Positions 43,433 through 54,610 of a stretch of 64,000 nucleotides of DNA are shown here, piece by piece; the stretch's first letter is position 1; every line of letters starts with the position of its first letter. This stretch comes from Cryptomeria japonica. Taxonomy: Eukaryota > Streptophyta > Pinopsida > Cupressales > Cupressaceae. The stretch spans positions 907,869,009-907,933,008 of the forward strand of contig NC_081414.1 in the NCBI RefSeq assembly GCF_030272615.1. The letters run 5' to 3'. The position numbers and the translations under genes are program-made. The notes under the pieces are model-generated. The model did not search any database, was not told where the DNA came from, and saw only the letters and a program-made list of their open reading frames with translations.

Positions 43433-45268
43433 TTGTCATGTTTCAGAATACAAGACCCAATGCCACCATGCACTTTATTGCCATTACTTGTTTTAGAGGA
43501 CCCCATTCAAAGTCCCTCTTCCTCATGTTCAAGCATTGATTCCTTGCCAGAATCCATCACAAATGTTCAAAGTGCATTTCCTTCATGCCAAAACATTGAT
43601 CCCTTGTCAGAATCCCCCATGCATATCCATAGTTCAACCCCATGTCAAGAGGATAATTTAGAGCATGAAGAAACGTGTCTCAAAACAGATCAAGACCAAG
43701 ATCCCAAAACCTTATCATCCCATCCAATTGTTGACCAGGACCCCATGTTCCCAAACACTCATGATGATTCCCCTATTCTTGTCCATCCTATCCAAAGTCC
43801 TATTGACACTCCATTCCTCGAGCAAGATCAAGATATCCCAGTCCATCCAATCCCAAACGATCCCCTTCCATTTCACAAAAAAAATGTCCTTTCAAATCCC
43901 ATTGGCATTCCACTTCCTAAGAAAGATCAAGATATCTCTTCCATCCTTTCCGATGATCCCATTGAAAATCAAGAGCAAAGCACCTTTAAAGAGGATTCCA
44001 ATGATCTTCCTCCTTGTCAAGATCAAATTATTCCTTTAAATCCTCCACAAGATCTTTTTGTTCCTCCATCTCCTTGTCTTAATGCTCCATATACACTCCC
44101 AGATCGCATTTCTTTTGATGATCCCATTATTTCTCCCATTCCATCTCTTGAAGAGCCTGCCATTGAACCATGTCCACTACACAATCCTAGTCCCCCTCAT
44201 GATCCTAATCCCCCTCATGATTCTAATGTGTCAGTGCAAGATGTTCATGAACCCTCGACATGCATAATGGGTTCTTCCACTTTGGTGCAATCCGATCCAC
44301 TTCAAGATCTCATTATTTCTCTCATATCATATCCACCTCATAATGGACTCACGTCTTCTTCCCAAAGAAAAGAGTATCCTACAAGTCAAGATATTCATAA
44401 AGGCAAAGGAGTAGAGCTTCATGAGAAAGAACCCCTCCATATCAAAGAAGATCTTAAGGCTCATGTCTACACAACTCACTCTCAAGATGTTGGTATCCCT
44501 CCATCAAAATCAAAACATACACCTTCCCCATCATACTTTCCATCCATCTTAAGTCCTTATATCCCTTCATCCTTTATGCAAGGTCAGGAAAGGCACACAT
44601 CCTTGACTAAATTTCATCAATCCAAAAGAACTCCATTTCATTCATATCAATCCATGCATTCCTTTCCCCCTCCAAGCAATTTGGATGCCAAATATAAAAT
44701 TCATAAGTCTAGCAATCCACATGTATTCAAGGATCAACATGTCCAATATAATCGACATGTCAAAACAAAGAACAATATCATCTATAAAGGAAAAGAAATA
44801 TCCAAAAGGCCACAAAGGCCCACTGAGAAAAATAAAGCAAAGGCAAAATATATATGGGTTCCTAAGTCCCTTGTGCAAGCAATGCACTCCAAGGAACCAC
44901 AAAAGCATGAAAAATAAAAAACCATGTGGATCCCTAAGTGGCTCCTTGAAGCACAAAAGCTTAAAGAAATATCCAACTTGGCATCCAAAATTGCTATTCC
45001 TCCATCCAAACCTCTCAAATTTGTTCCTCCATCACCTTCTTCATCCATTTTGGGCCCTTATGTCCCAAAATCCCAAGCTATTCCTCCATCCAAATCTCAC
45101 AATCTGAGATCTATTCTTCCTCCATCAGTCCATCACCCCTCAAGGTGTGTGCCAATGTCGATCTTGCCAACATTTCCATCCACTGAAGCCCAATTCTTCC
45201 AATACCCCATCCATTATCCAATGCATATTTTCCATCCTCTGATCCCTTTGATCCCATCCTTTGCATAA
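43433..45268 (+). CDS. D ORF, long Pro/Ser/His-rich protein of unknown function
   Basis: Open for 494 codons to TAA 44915, then the same frame stays open to 45268 (612 codons with that one stop). The first codon is probably not a true start, since it follows a frameshift from the upstream ORF. Composition is Asp/Pro/His/Ser-rich (PIPSLEEPAIEPCPLHNPS, PPHDPNPPHDSN). Near the end are a basic run (KGKEISKRPQRPTEKNKAKA) and the related phrases YIWVPKSLVQAM and MWIPKWLLEAQ. I see no transmembrane segment or enzyme motif. An ORF this long in otherwise decayed DNA is notable, though low-complexity sequence can stay open by composition. Confidence 0.5.
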
Positions 45269-46224
45269 ATCCTTGCCTTAATTTCATCTCTTTTTCCATG
45301 TCCTTATCCTACCAACATCTTTGAGCATACTTTTAAAGGTCATGGTCCATTTTTTTTCAAGGCTACTATCCAAAAAAAAAAAGATGCTTGAGTCCTTCTT
45401 CCATCCCCTATCACGTGTCCATCTTTTACTGAAAAAATCAAATAAAAAAAAGTGAAAAAAAAAGACAAAAAAAAAAAAGTAAAGCAAAAATAATTCGTCC
45501 ACTGGTGAAAACCTAGCAAACAAGCACCTTGGGCAAGTACCATGATGAAAACCTGGCAAACAGGCATCATGTGTAATCTATGAACTTCTTGCATACCATA
45601 CTTGGGGACAGGTTTTATCCTACCATATCCTTTTGTCCTTCATTGTTCCATTATCCTATCATATCATGTCATACTCCTCCATATCCTATTGTCCCTCATG
45701 CACATATCCCCTTTTCCACATTTGATCTTGACAAGGCTGAGGATCATCATGAGCATCATGCATCTTGTTTGTAGCTTTTAGACCATCATAGCTTTTGGTC
45801 TTTATCCATTTGCTTATTACAACCTTTCATCCATATTCCCTATCTTATTGCAACTTTCTGCCACTATCCCGTATCCTATCCTGACTTTCAGTCCATGTCC
45901 ATTATCCATTCTTGGTCTTGCTTATCCTATCCATATCTTATCACTATCCATACACTCTTTTTCTATTCCTTGATCTTGATCTAACATAAGGATGTGAAAT
46001 GCAAAACATAGTTTCAAAAACCTCTTGACATGTCCCTCATGCCATGTCACTACTTTACATTGTCATATCCAGTCTCTTGTCCCATCATGCAATAGCCCTT
46101 GAAAATTGCATCTATATTGTCTCCATAATAAAAGGCCTTTGTCTTCCCTCTATCCATCATCATTTCAGAAAGCCTATTTATTCACCTGTCATATTCCTTT
46201 CCTTGCTAGACATTGGGGGCAAAA
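45269..46224. other. Low-complexity stretch after D ORF
   Basis: An A-rich block at about 45425-45490, then phrases GGTGAAAACCTAGCAAACA and GATGAAAACCTGGCAAACA (about 45504 and 45543), a degenerate direct repeat. From 45610 to 45960 the sequence is TATCC/CCATATC-rich. A PPT-like ATTGGGGGCAAAAT is at about 46212. No gene is seen. Confidence 0.5.
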
Positions 46225-46490
46225 TCTAAAATAATCAAATAATGTCCTTAAAAAATCATAATAATTGAAAAATGTCCTTAAAAAAATCATTAAAATTGAA
46301 AAATGTCCTGAAATAATCCAAAAATATTCAAAAAATGTCCTGAAATAATTCAAAAACATTCATAAAACGTCCTGAAAAAAATCCCTAAAAATCGCATAAT
46401 GTCTTGAACAAAATCCAAAAAAATCAAATAATGTCCTAAAAAAACCCTAAAAAGTCAAATAAAGTCTTGAAAAAAATGAACAAAAAAATT
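46225..46490 (+). repeat. 32-bp tandem repeat array (ATGTCCTgAAA)
   Basis: Eight units with TGTCCT-type cores at 46243, 46273, 46304, 46336, 46369, 46400, 46432 and 46464. Spacing is 30-33 bp, so the period is tight while the rest of the unit is A-rich and diverged. Confidence 0.85.
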
Positions 46491-47578
46491 TCAAAACATT
46501 CAAATCCAAAAACAAGCATTTTGCATTTTTGTCAATAAATATCCCCTCTGTGCATAGACAGATCACTGAGCATACATCCGACGACAATCAATCCAACACT
46601 GCGCTTTACTGAAATCACACATTCACAGATGAACTGTTCGACCAAGCAGGCATTCAAACTGATCAAAATTGTCATATCAATCAATTAGCACCAATATCAT
46701 TTGACTTTGTCACTACTATCATGGGTCTTATACAGGGTGTGGTATGCTCGAAACCAGACTGTGTCCTGTCTTAGACGGGGTACCACATGTCCTAAAACCA
46801 GACAACATGATCGTCCTATCCACATTTTAAACTTTTGACAATGAAGATCAAGATGTTTGTTTGACTTGTTGGAATTTGTGCATTTTATCTTTTTACTGAT
46901 TTATCTTTGGCTTCGATCATGTTCCTATGTTACTCGATGATGTCACTGAGTGATTTAGAGTGACCTGGATGGTTCATGGTCCCTTTCTTTTTTGTTGTGA
47001 TTGTTGTTTGTCTGCGATGTGTCTCTCTTTTGCAAAAAGGGTTGCATTTTAGCTCTGGCCTTCAATGCCATGATGCTACGCATCCATTTTGCTACATTAA
47101 AATAAAGGTTCTCACCTACAAAGTGCATTAGTGAAAGCAAGTTCTTCTTCATCTCTAACTATCTTTTGTCTCATTTCTTCTTACTAAAATTTCTTCCGTC
47201 AGTTTGGGTAGTCAGTTCAGTCTAGTTCTCTGATCTCCACACAAAAACACATAAGCTGCATCCTGCATCCATTTGGTTAGTGCATTTGCATTATATCAAA
47301 CATTTTATCCATTTCATATTATAAATGCATAAAAAACACATCAAAATGTATCCATACATGTTCCACAATAAACAGTGCATACGCCATCCATACATGGAAA
47401 ATAACATAAGTCATAACACATTGCATCCCATCATATCAATGCATATCATATCATATATCCAAATAATATCAGAGTAAAAAATTGGACTGTCTATCCTAAG
47501 TATGGCCCGCAGGCTAACTATATAATATCACACTACATAATGTCAACTATTTGTCATAAGGAGTACATGCCTTTGTCA
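46491..47578. other. Non-coding sequence, unassigned
   Basis: No ORF of substance. 47270-47470 is rich in CATCCATA/CATATCATA words. I cannot say whether it belongs to D or to the minus-strand unit that follows. Confidence 0.4.
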
Positions 47579-48156
47579 CTAGGTGCTCCCTCCATCCTTC
47601 GCATCCCTGCCATGTCTCATGGATGATGTCCCTCCTGGTCTTGGCTGTGGTGGTCTCATAGGTCCACTCACCCCCATGCTGCTCACTGACCTCCGAGAGC
47701 ATGCCCTACTCTTTGTCCTCGATCGTGCCCGATATGACACTGCTCTCTGCTCTGGTGGAACTACACTCTCATACAGTGTCCTCCAATGGCGTATCTCCTC
47801 TCCGGTCTCTACCAACATCTGTGCCATCTCCCGTGCATTGGCATCCATAATCGACCCAATATACTCAGTGACTCTTTGTTCTTCTCACTGTGCCTGAGCT
47901 ATTGCTACATCTCGAGCCGCTGTAAGTCTAGCTATCTCCACTCTGTCCTCAAGATAGCATTCTGTCTCTCTAATGTCACAATATGATCATGCTGACTCGC
48001 TATGGTAGCCCTGCACATCTCAATCTCCTCTATGCTAGCTGTCTCTGGCTCTATGGGTATATCCTGCAATGACTCCTAATCGCCTGAGTCTGGCTCATAA
48101 TCGACATCCCCCTCATCATCATCTCCATCCTCGTCATCCCCCTCATCCTCATCACA
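47579..48156 (-). pseudogene. Minus-strand ORF fragment: acidic stretch plus coiled coil
   Basis: Reading from 48153 downward the sequence gives an Asp/Glu run (DEDEGDDEDGDDDEGDVDYE), then TIASQHDHIVTLERQNAIL. After a frameshift near 47945 it gives EIARLTAARDVAIAQAQ, a TGA, then YIGSIMDANAREMAQMLVE, HWRTLYESVVPPEQRA and an Arg/Ser tail to TAG 47579. It looks like the C-terminal end of a coiled-coil protein, plausibly an ORF from yet another element. It abuts the truncated 5' end of H. Confidence 0.5.
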
Positions 48157-48874
48157 TTAATTATTTTTAGATGGTATTCCTGTTGTGAGTATAGTCGTTA
48201 ATGGCAGTCAAATAAAAAATATTTTAGTTGATCTAGGGGTAGCCATTAATGTAATGACTAGGGAAGTAATGAAACATCTAGAGATTGATAGTTTAAGGGC
48301 TACACCCATAGTTCTCCAACTTGTTGATGGCTCTGTAGTAAGACCTGATGGTATCATAGAAGATATAGTAGTTATTCTAGATTCTTGGGAATATCCTCCA
48401 GACTTTATGATTTTATTTCCAAAAGCAACATTGGGGGGATATCCAGTCATTTTGGGAAGACCATGGCTTGCCACAGCTAATGCATATATTGGGTGTAGAT
48501 CAGGAGACATGACTATTTTAGATGGCAGTTCCACAAAAACATTAGCTTTGTATTCCCCAGCACAACCTCAGCTTGAGCAACAACAGGCTGTTCGGCCTAT
48601 TTTGGGAGAGGAATCTAAAGAAATTGACTCTATTAATCACCTTATGATGATTAATCGAGTGCCACTCATGCAGTTATATGATGAAGAATCAATTCTTTAT
48701 AAGGTCCTGATAAATGAATTAATAGAAGACCAAGAATTGCAGGAATTGGTTCTGAATATTACAGGTTTGGACTTTCCAGCAGCCACTGATATGTTGCATA
48801 CCTTGTTGCCACAGGAATTGTCTTATTCTCATTTTTTTGATATAAATCAGATTGATCTTACTATCAAGATATAG
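48157..48874 (+). pseudogene. H aspartic protease
   Basis: Retropepsin-like: IVVNGSQIKNILVDLGVAIN with Asp at 48230-48232, but the motif reads Asp-Leu-Gly rather than Asp-Ser-Gly. It is followed by LVDGSVVRPDGIIEDIVVIL and the family signature VILGRPWLATANAYIG. The N-terminus is missing at the truncation. Ends at TAG 48872 in frame with RT. Confidence 0.85.
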
Positions 48875-50304
48875 GTGGAATTGAATAAATATTTGAACAT
48901 CAATAATAATATAGCAGATACTCAAAAGGATAGCCTAGTGGACATGATGAAACTCCATAGAAATTCTTTTGCATGGGATTACAAGGATATGAATGGAATT
49001 GATCCAGCAGTTTGTACTCATCGCATTTACATAAAAGATGAGTGTTGCCCCCTCAGACAACCTCAAAGAAGAGTCAACCCTACCTTGAAGGAGATAGTTA
49101 AAGAAGAATTGCAGAAATTGTTGAAAGCTAGGTTTATCTATCCTATCTCTGACAGTCAATGGGTATCACCTTTGGTGATAGTTCCTAAAAAGGGAGGCAA
49201 ATGGAGAGTATGTGTTGATTATAGAGCCTTGAACTTAGCCACAAGGAAGGATCATTTTCCACTGCCATTTGTGGATCAGGTATTGGATTCTCTTGCTGGT
49301 AAGAGATATTTTTCATTCCTGGATGGATTTAGCGGCTATAATCAGATACAAATAGCTCCTGAGGATTAGGAGAAAATAACATTTACTTGCCCATGGGGCA
49401 CGTATGCATATTCTGTTCTTCCTTTTGGGTTGTGTAATGCTCCAACCACTTTTCAGAGGGCAGTGATCAGTATTTTTTCTAATATTTCTCAAGATATTAT
49501 GGAAATTTACATGGATGACTTTAAAACTTATGGCTCCGAATTTGATCAAGCATTAGGTAATTTGAAGAAAGTTTTGCAGCGGTGTGAAGACTACAACTTG
49601 TCTCTAAATAGTGAGAAGTGTTTCATTATGATGGAAGAAGGAATAGTCCTTGGTCATCATATATCTGTACAAGGCATACAAGTGGATCTAGAAAAGATTG
49701 AGGTTATTCAGCATATTAATGACCCTATGAAGTAGAAAGATGTGAGAAGTTTTCTTGGCCATGCTGGATACTACAGAAGGTTTATCAAAGATTTCAGCAA
49801 AATTGCAAGTCCCTTATATTCACTGCTTACTAAAGATGTAGAATTTAAATGGACCTCAGCAGCAATGAAGCTTTTTTAAAGCTTAAGCATGCTTTGACTC
49901 AAGCACTAGTTCTAAAAGGACCAAATTGGTCTCTACCATTCCAAATCCACACTAATGCATCTGATTATTCTGTAGGAGCAGTGCTGGGACAAAAAGTTGA
50001 CAAGTTGGAAAATGCAATTTATTATATCAGCAAGAATTTGTAGGGACCTAAATTGAATTATACAGTTACTGAAAAGGAAATGCTAGTTGTCATATATGCC
50101 CTTAACAAGTTTAGACACTATATTACAGGGTATCCCATATTTGTGCATACAGATCATACTACAATTAGATATCTCATGAATAAGCCATCAATCACCGGTA
50201 GACTGGCTCGCTGGTTATTGTTGATGCAGGAATATGATGTCACAGTTGTTGATAAGCCAGGGAAGTCTAATATTGTTGCAGATTATCTTTCACGTCTTCA
50301 ATTG
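48875..50304 (+). pseudogene. H reverse transcriptase and RNase H (broken)
   Basis: RT: VNPTLKEIVKEELQKLL, WRVCVDYRALNLATRKDHFP, FLDGFSGYNQIQIAPED, PFGLCNAPTTFQR and the active site YMDD at 49508-49519, all with good residues. The RT thumb (VRSFLGHAGYYRRFIKDFSK) leads, after a frameshift near 49860, to RNase H: FQIHTNASDYSVGAVLGQ (Thr-Asn-Ala where Asp is usual), TVTEKEMLVVIYALNKFRHY, VHTDHTTIRYLM. Stops TAG at 49367, 49733 and 50041. Expected length, but not translatable. Confidence 0.92.
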
Positions 50305-51813
50305 TAGGAAGATTCTACAATGATAGATGACACTTTTCTAGATGAGCATTTGTTTCTCATACAGGCTCATACTCCATGGTATGCTGATATTGCCAACTAT
50401 TTAGCTGCAACTAAGATGCCAATTTCTTTTTCTCCTAAGGAAAGAAGGTTGCTAGTCGAAAAAAGTTTTAACTTTTCATGGATTGCTAATTGTCTATTTT
50501 ATACTGGACCTGACCAAGTCATGTGAAGATGTGTCAGAGAAGATGAAACATATGACATCTTGCATGCATGTCATGATGAGCGATGTGGATTTCATTTTGC
50601 TGCCAAAAGGACAACACTGAAAATACTCAATACCAGATACTATTGGCCTACATTACACAAGGATGCAGCTTAGTACACAAGGAAATATGATAGATGTCAG
50701 CGAATGGGCAAACCTATAAAATCTGATGAGATGCCACTATATCCTCAAATATCTGTTACACCATTTGACAAGTGGGGATTAGATTTTGTTGGCCCCATTG
50801 ATCCACCTTCTAATGGAAAATCTTATATCTTGGTATGTACAGACTATTTAACAAAATGGGTAGAAGCTAGAGCTATGCAACATACAAGAGATAATAAGGT
50901 GGCTGAGTTTCTCTATGAAGAAATATTTACAAGGTATGGAGTACGAAGGGAAATTGTCTCAGATTAGGGACCTCAATTTACATCAACATTGATAAAAGCT
51001 TTGGTCAATGAATATAATATAAGACACAGGAAATCTACTCCATATCATCCATAGTCTAATGGACAAGTAGAAGTTACCAATAGAGAGCTTGAGGCTATTC
51101 TTACAAAAATAGTGTCTATCCACAAGAAAGATTGGTCTCATCGACTTTTAGAGGCAATTTGGGCATATAGAACAACATGGAAAACACCAATTGGATTTAT
51201 ACCTTTTGAGATGGTTTGTGGCAAAATAGAAATGATGCCTATTGAATTTGAGCATAAAACCTTGAGAACAGCTCTACAACTGAATATGACATTGTCTGAA
51301 GCACAGAAGGAAAGCATTCAACAATTAAATGCTCTTGATGAATGGAGGAAGACAGTTGTTCAAAAGACAGAATTGATTCAAAACCAAAGAGAAAGATGGC
51401 ATGATAAATATATCAGAGAAAAGAAATTGAAAGTTGGTGACTGGGCACTCCTGTATGATTCTAGATATAAAGATGCTATAAGAAAACTCCAAACAAGGTG
51501 GTTAGGTTCTTATCAGGTAGAAGAATTTTTTTAGAATGGAGCAGTCCGTTTGTCCACAATATATCCTATTCGATTTAAACTCTTAGTGAATGGACACCGA
51601 CTACAACTTTATCACAAGCCAGCTACTAGAGAAGAGTTCCTACAGTAGTTTGCTCCACAAAGTGAAATAAAAGTTCCTGCAGCAAATGGCAAGGTTCCTG
51701 CAGCAACTGCCAATGATTCGGTATCAATTCATGAGCTTCCTATTGCACTTGAACATATTGATAAAGGTGATGTTCCTGTGGCCTCTGTAGTGAACTTAGT
51801 CACCATATTATAA
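50305..51813 (+). pseudogene. H integrase (broken)
   Basis: Zinc domain HACHDERCGFHFAAKRT...YDRCQRMGK: the first Cys of Cys-x2-Cys is Tyr. The core has WGLDFVGPIDPP (Asp), REIVSD-stop-GPQFTS (Asp followed by TAG at 50965) and SNGQVEVTNRELE (Glu), then GDWALLYDSRYKDAIRKLQT. No chromodomain is seen. Stops: TAG at 50305, 50671, 50965, 51052, 51532 and 51646, TGA at 50524, all in one frame. The tail repeats VPAANGKVPAATAN. Confidence 0.92.
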
Positions 51814-52264
51814 TAAAATATTTCCATGGGAATATTGTTCTCCATACATAAAGTTCCATCCACTACATTCCATTCCACTTTCTTACCTATCACTTCATTT
51901 CATTTCACCATCATTTTCACCCAATTGCAGGTACATGTATATTGTACTTTATTTTAATTATGCATTTATTAGTTTATAATGATTTTATCATGTTTAAATC
52001 CGCTCCAATCCTGAAATATCGTCAGCCTGTGTGGACACGTGCTAGGTTAAGTGGGGGGGTACTTTATGGTCCTTTTTCCAATAAGATTTATTATCAATTT
52101 TTTTGATACCCTAAATTGATTTCCTAACTGATATTATTTATGATGATTATTATTTCATGCAAGTGAATAATAAGGTCTGCCGCCAAAATTAAGATATGTA
52201 GATTTTAGTTTTTTGCAAAACTGTCAAACATTTTGGTGAAGCTGCAGAAGTATCAGAGTAAAAG
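51814..52264 (+). other. Spacer between pol and ORF3 of H
   Basis: No ORF. It contains a PPT-like GTTAAGTGGGGGGGTAC at about 52041-52057, echoing the terminal PPT. It may hold a splice acceptor or leader for ORF3, but I see no decisive signal. Confidence 0.45.
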
Positions 52265-54598
52265 ATGGGTGGTGATCTAATTTTCCATGAGCCAACGGTC
52301 TATGAAGGGTTGCTACAGGATGTTGTCTGTGAGTATTATTTCTGAAACCACGGCTGGTTGGATTATTTCTTAAAAATCAGGGATTATAATGATGAAATAG
52401 CTGTGGAATTTATGCATTCATTTGATGAAGGAGAAGCTACAGTTAAAGGGTTAAGGGTAATAGCTATGGAGCAGCAAATTCTAGAGGTCACAGGGTTGCT
52501 GTAGGAAGGAGAACTCTTTCCAGAATCAAAAGACACAAGGAGTGCCAGGGCAGAGTTCACAATTTCCACTGACAGACCCTTAATGGTGGATAGACAAGGG
52601 ACTAGAAGGGTTTATTTACCAACACATTGGCCTCAGGTAGCTTTGTATGTTATGAAATATATTACATGTGAAGGGCGGTATTCAAATCTGCATTCACCTC
52701 ATTTTAAGTTACTTAGTTATCTACGTCATGGTCGATGAGTTAATGTCCCTAATTTCTTATACCATCTCATTTCTATAAGTGCTAAGGAGACTAAAAAATA
52801 TGGAAATTGCTCTATTAGCCATCATGGACTGGTTAAGTTGCTTGTACAGCAGTCCCTGAGAGATGTTTCACAAATGGAATGGGGTGTATTTGAGGATATT
52901 TTGCAATTTAGGGTTGATGATGCCCCTATTGCGAATAATCCACCAGCTCAAGAATAGATTGTTGCAGAAGATCTTTCTGGTGAAGATGAGAGTTTGCTGG
53001 TTGCTGAAGGAGCCACAATTATTATGGAAGAAAATATTGAAGCATAGTCAATCAAAGAACAACTCTCTACTTCTCTTCAAAGAGATTCACCTATTTTGCA
53101 AAGGGAAGGAAAAGAATTGGAAAAGGATGAATCAGATGAAGAATTTGTTATCCGGCCCTAGGAAACGCAGATTCCTCCTACAGCCAAGAGGCGTCGAACA
53201 AAAACAAAAACTTCTACAACCATTTCAAAAGTGTATGTAAGGAGAACAAGAAGGAGGACACAAAAGACTCAACCTGTGAGTAATCCAGCAGAGGTTATTG
53301 CAGTAGAAACTTCGAAAGAAGAACATGCTGCAGAGAAAGAAATGCAAGAAAACCCTACAAAAAAAGAAATCCAAGAAGAAATTCAGGAAGAAGTTGTCAT
53401 GGATAAGCTAGCAAATCTTGCTTCTATGGCATTGCAATGTGAAGAGATTGTTGATGATGTTCTACAACAACCTGAACAAAATATGGGAGATATGTCAACT
53501 CAGAATGAGGAGTTTATTGAAGAAATTCCATGGTCTAAGGTAGGACCTATTAGACCTCCTTCATCCCTAAGTAGTTTATCAATTGCTTTAACATTTTTTA
53601 GGCAATGGGAAATAGAGAAGGATAGGTTGTAGGGGATAATTAATAAGAAGCAAAAAAAGATTGAAAAGAAAGATAATAGAATTGAGGAATTAGAAGCTAA
53701 GGTAGAAGTGATTTATGGTATGGTTCCTAAGATGATGTAGTGTAGGGCAACCCCAATATTTTATGCAGTACATTTGAAAGAGCGGTATTTGAATTTCAGA
53801 CTAAACCGCATTGTTAGGGACCTTAATCCATCCTTGGAAACACCTGAGGAATTCTATCATGCTTATCAAACCTCTCCACATGTTGTAAGGAATTTGTTAT
53901 GTGAATTATATTTACATAACTAAATTGTACCCCAAGATAGAGAATGGAATCCTTTATTATATATTGGGGATATCCATCTCAGAGCTTTAATGTCATGGAT
54001 CCAAAATGAGATGATCATAAGACCACAAGCCAAGGAGTTTGAAAAATTAGAGCTTGACTATCCATTACCATTGAGAAGGGAATCAGAAGCACCCAGGGTT
54101 TTGTATTATGATTGCAAAAAGTTACTAATAAGAGATGATGTTAGTAAGATAGTACTTCCAATGAGAGAGGAAGTCTATCAAGCGTATGAGCATTTGGTTT
54201 AGACCCACAAGACAATTGCACTAGAAGGGTTAACTCAACGCTGGAATAATTTACCAGATCATTTAAAACTGGGAGAACCTTATTCATTACTGAATTTTCA
54301 TGCAGTCATACAAAGATCCTCCAGATACATATAGCTAGGCAGGGATAAAGCCAACAACTGGTTGCCATTGATCTTTCAGCCTCCAATCCTTATGTGGCCA
54401 CTTTTGGCATGCCAACCAATAGAACAAAATTATGATGCAGTTGTAGAAGAAACAGCTAGATGGTCCAGGTTGGAGAAAATGAAAGGATTTTATTGGAATT
54501 TGCCTTCCAAGGGAACCGGACAAGACATTGTTGGTGATTTCAGAGTTTCAGCAAAAATCATAAATTTTCCTTTTGCTGCAGGAGTAGCAAACCCTTAA
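52265..54598 (+). pseudogene. H ORF3: unknown protein after pol, 778 codons in one frame
   Basis: One uninterrupted phase from ATG 52265 (MGGDLIFHEPTVYEGLLQDV) to TAA 54596, with eleven in-frame stops and no frameshift: TAG at 52502, 52955, 53045, 53159, 53630, 53738, 54200 and 54332, TGA at 52343 and 52736, TAA at 53921. The N-terminal domain contains YLPTHWPQVALYVMKYITC, VNVPNFLYHLISISAKET and CSISHHGLVKLLVQ, reminiscent of the plant transposon-protein domain common downstream of Athila pol. A basic linker (AKRRRTKTKTSTT, VRRTRRRTQKTQ) and a coiled coil (INKKQKKIEKKDNRIEELEA) follow, then a second globular part ending in FPFAAGVANP. I see no signal peptide or membrane span, so env-like function is not supported. 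Confidence 0.8.
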
Positions 54599-54610
54599 AG
54601 TTGGGGGGCA
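54597..54610 (+). promoter_or_regulatory. Polypurine tract of H
   Basis: AAAGTTGGGGGGCA immediately precedes TGATAAGTCG, the 3' LTR start, and overlaps the ORF3 stop. Confidence 0.8.

Noticed and set aside
46225-46490. CRISPR-like array
   Set aside because: The regular spacing is that of an A-rich imperfect tandem repeat. There are no conserved repeats with unique spacers, and the DNA is plant nuclear.
47583-47897. Plus-strand 104-codon ORF
   Set aside because: It is antisense to the better-supported coiled-coil frame on the minus strand.
50305-51813. Chromodomain after H integrase
   Set aside because: The sequence after the GDWALLYDSRYK segment has no chromodomain-like aromatic cage and runs into VPAA repeats and stops.
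52265-54598. H ORF3 as an envelope gene
   Set aside because: Position fits Athila env-like ORFs, but I see no signal peptide, membrane segment or cleavage site. The basic and coiled-coil parts point elsewhere.
37417-54610. D and H as one large element
   Set aside because: The D LTR starts TGTAGACACC, while the LTR after H starts TGATAAGTCG. A minus-strand fragment also lies between them.
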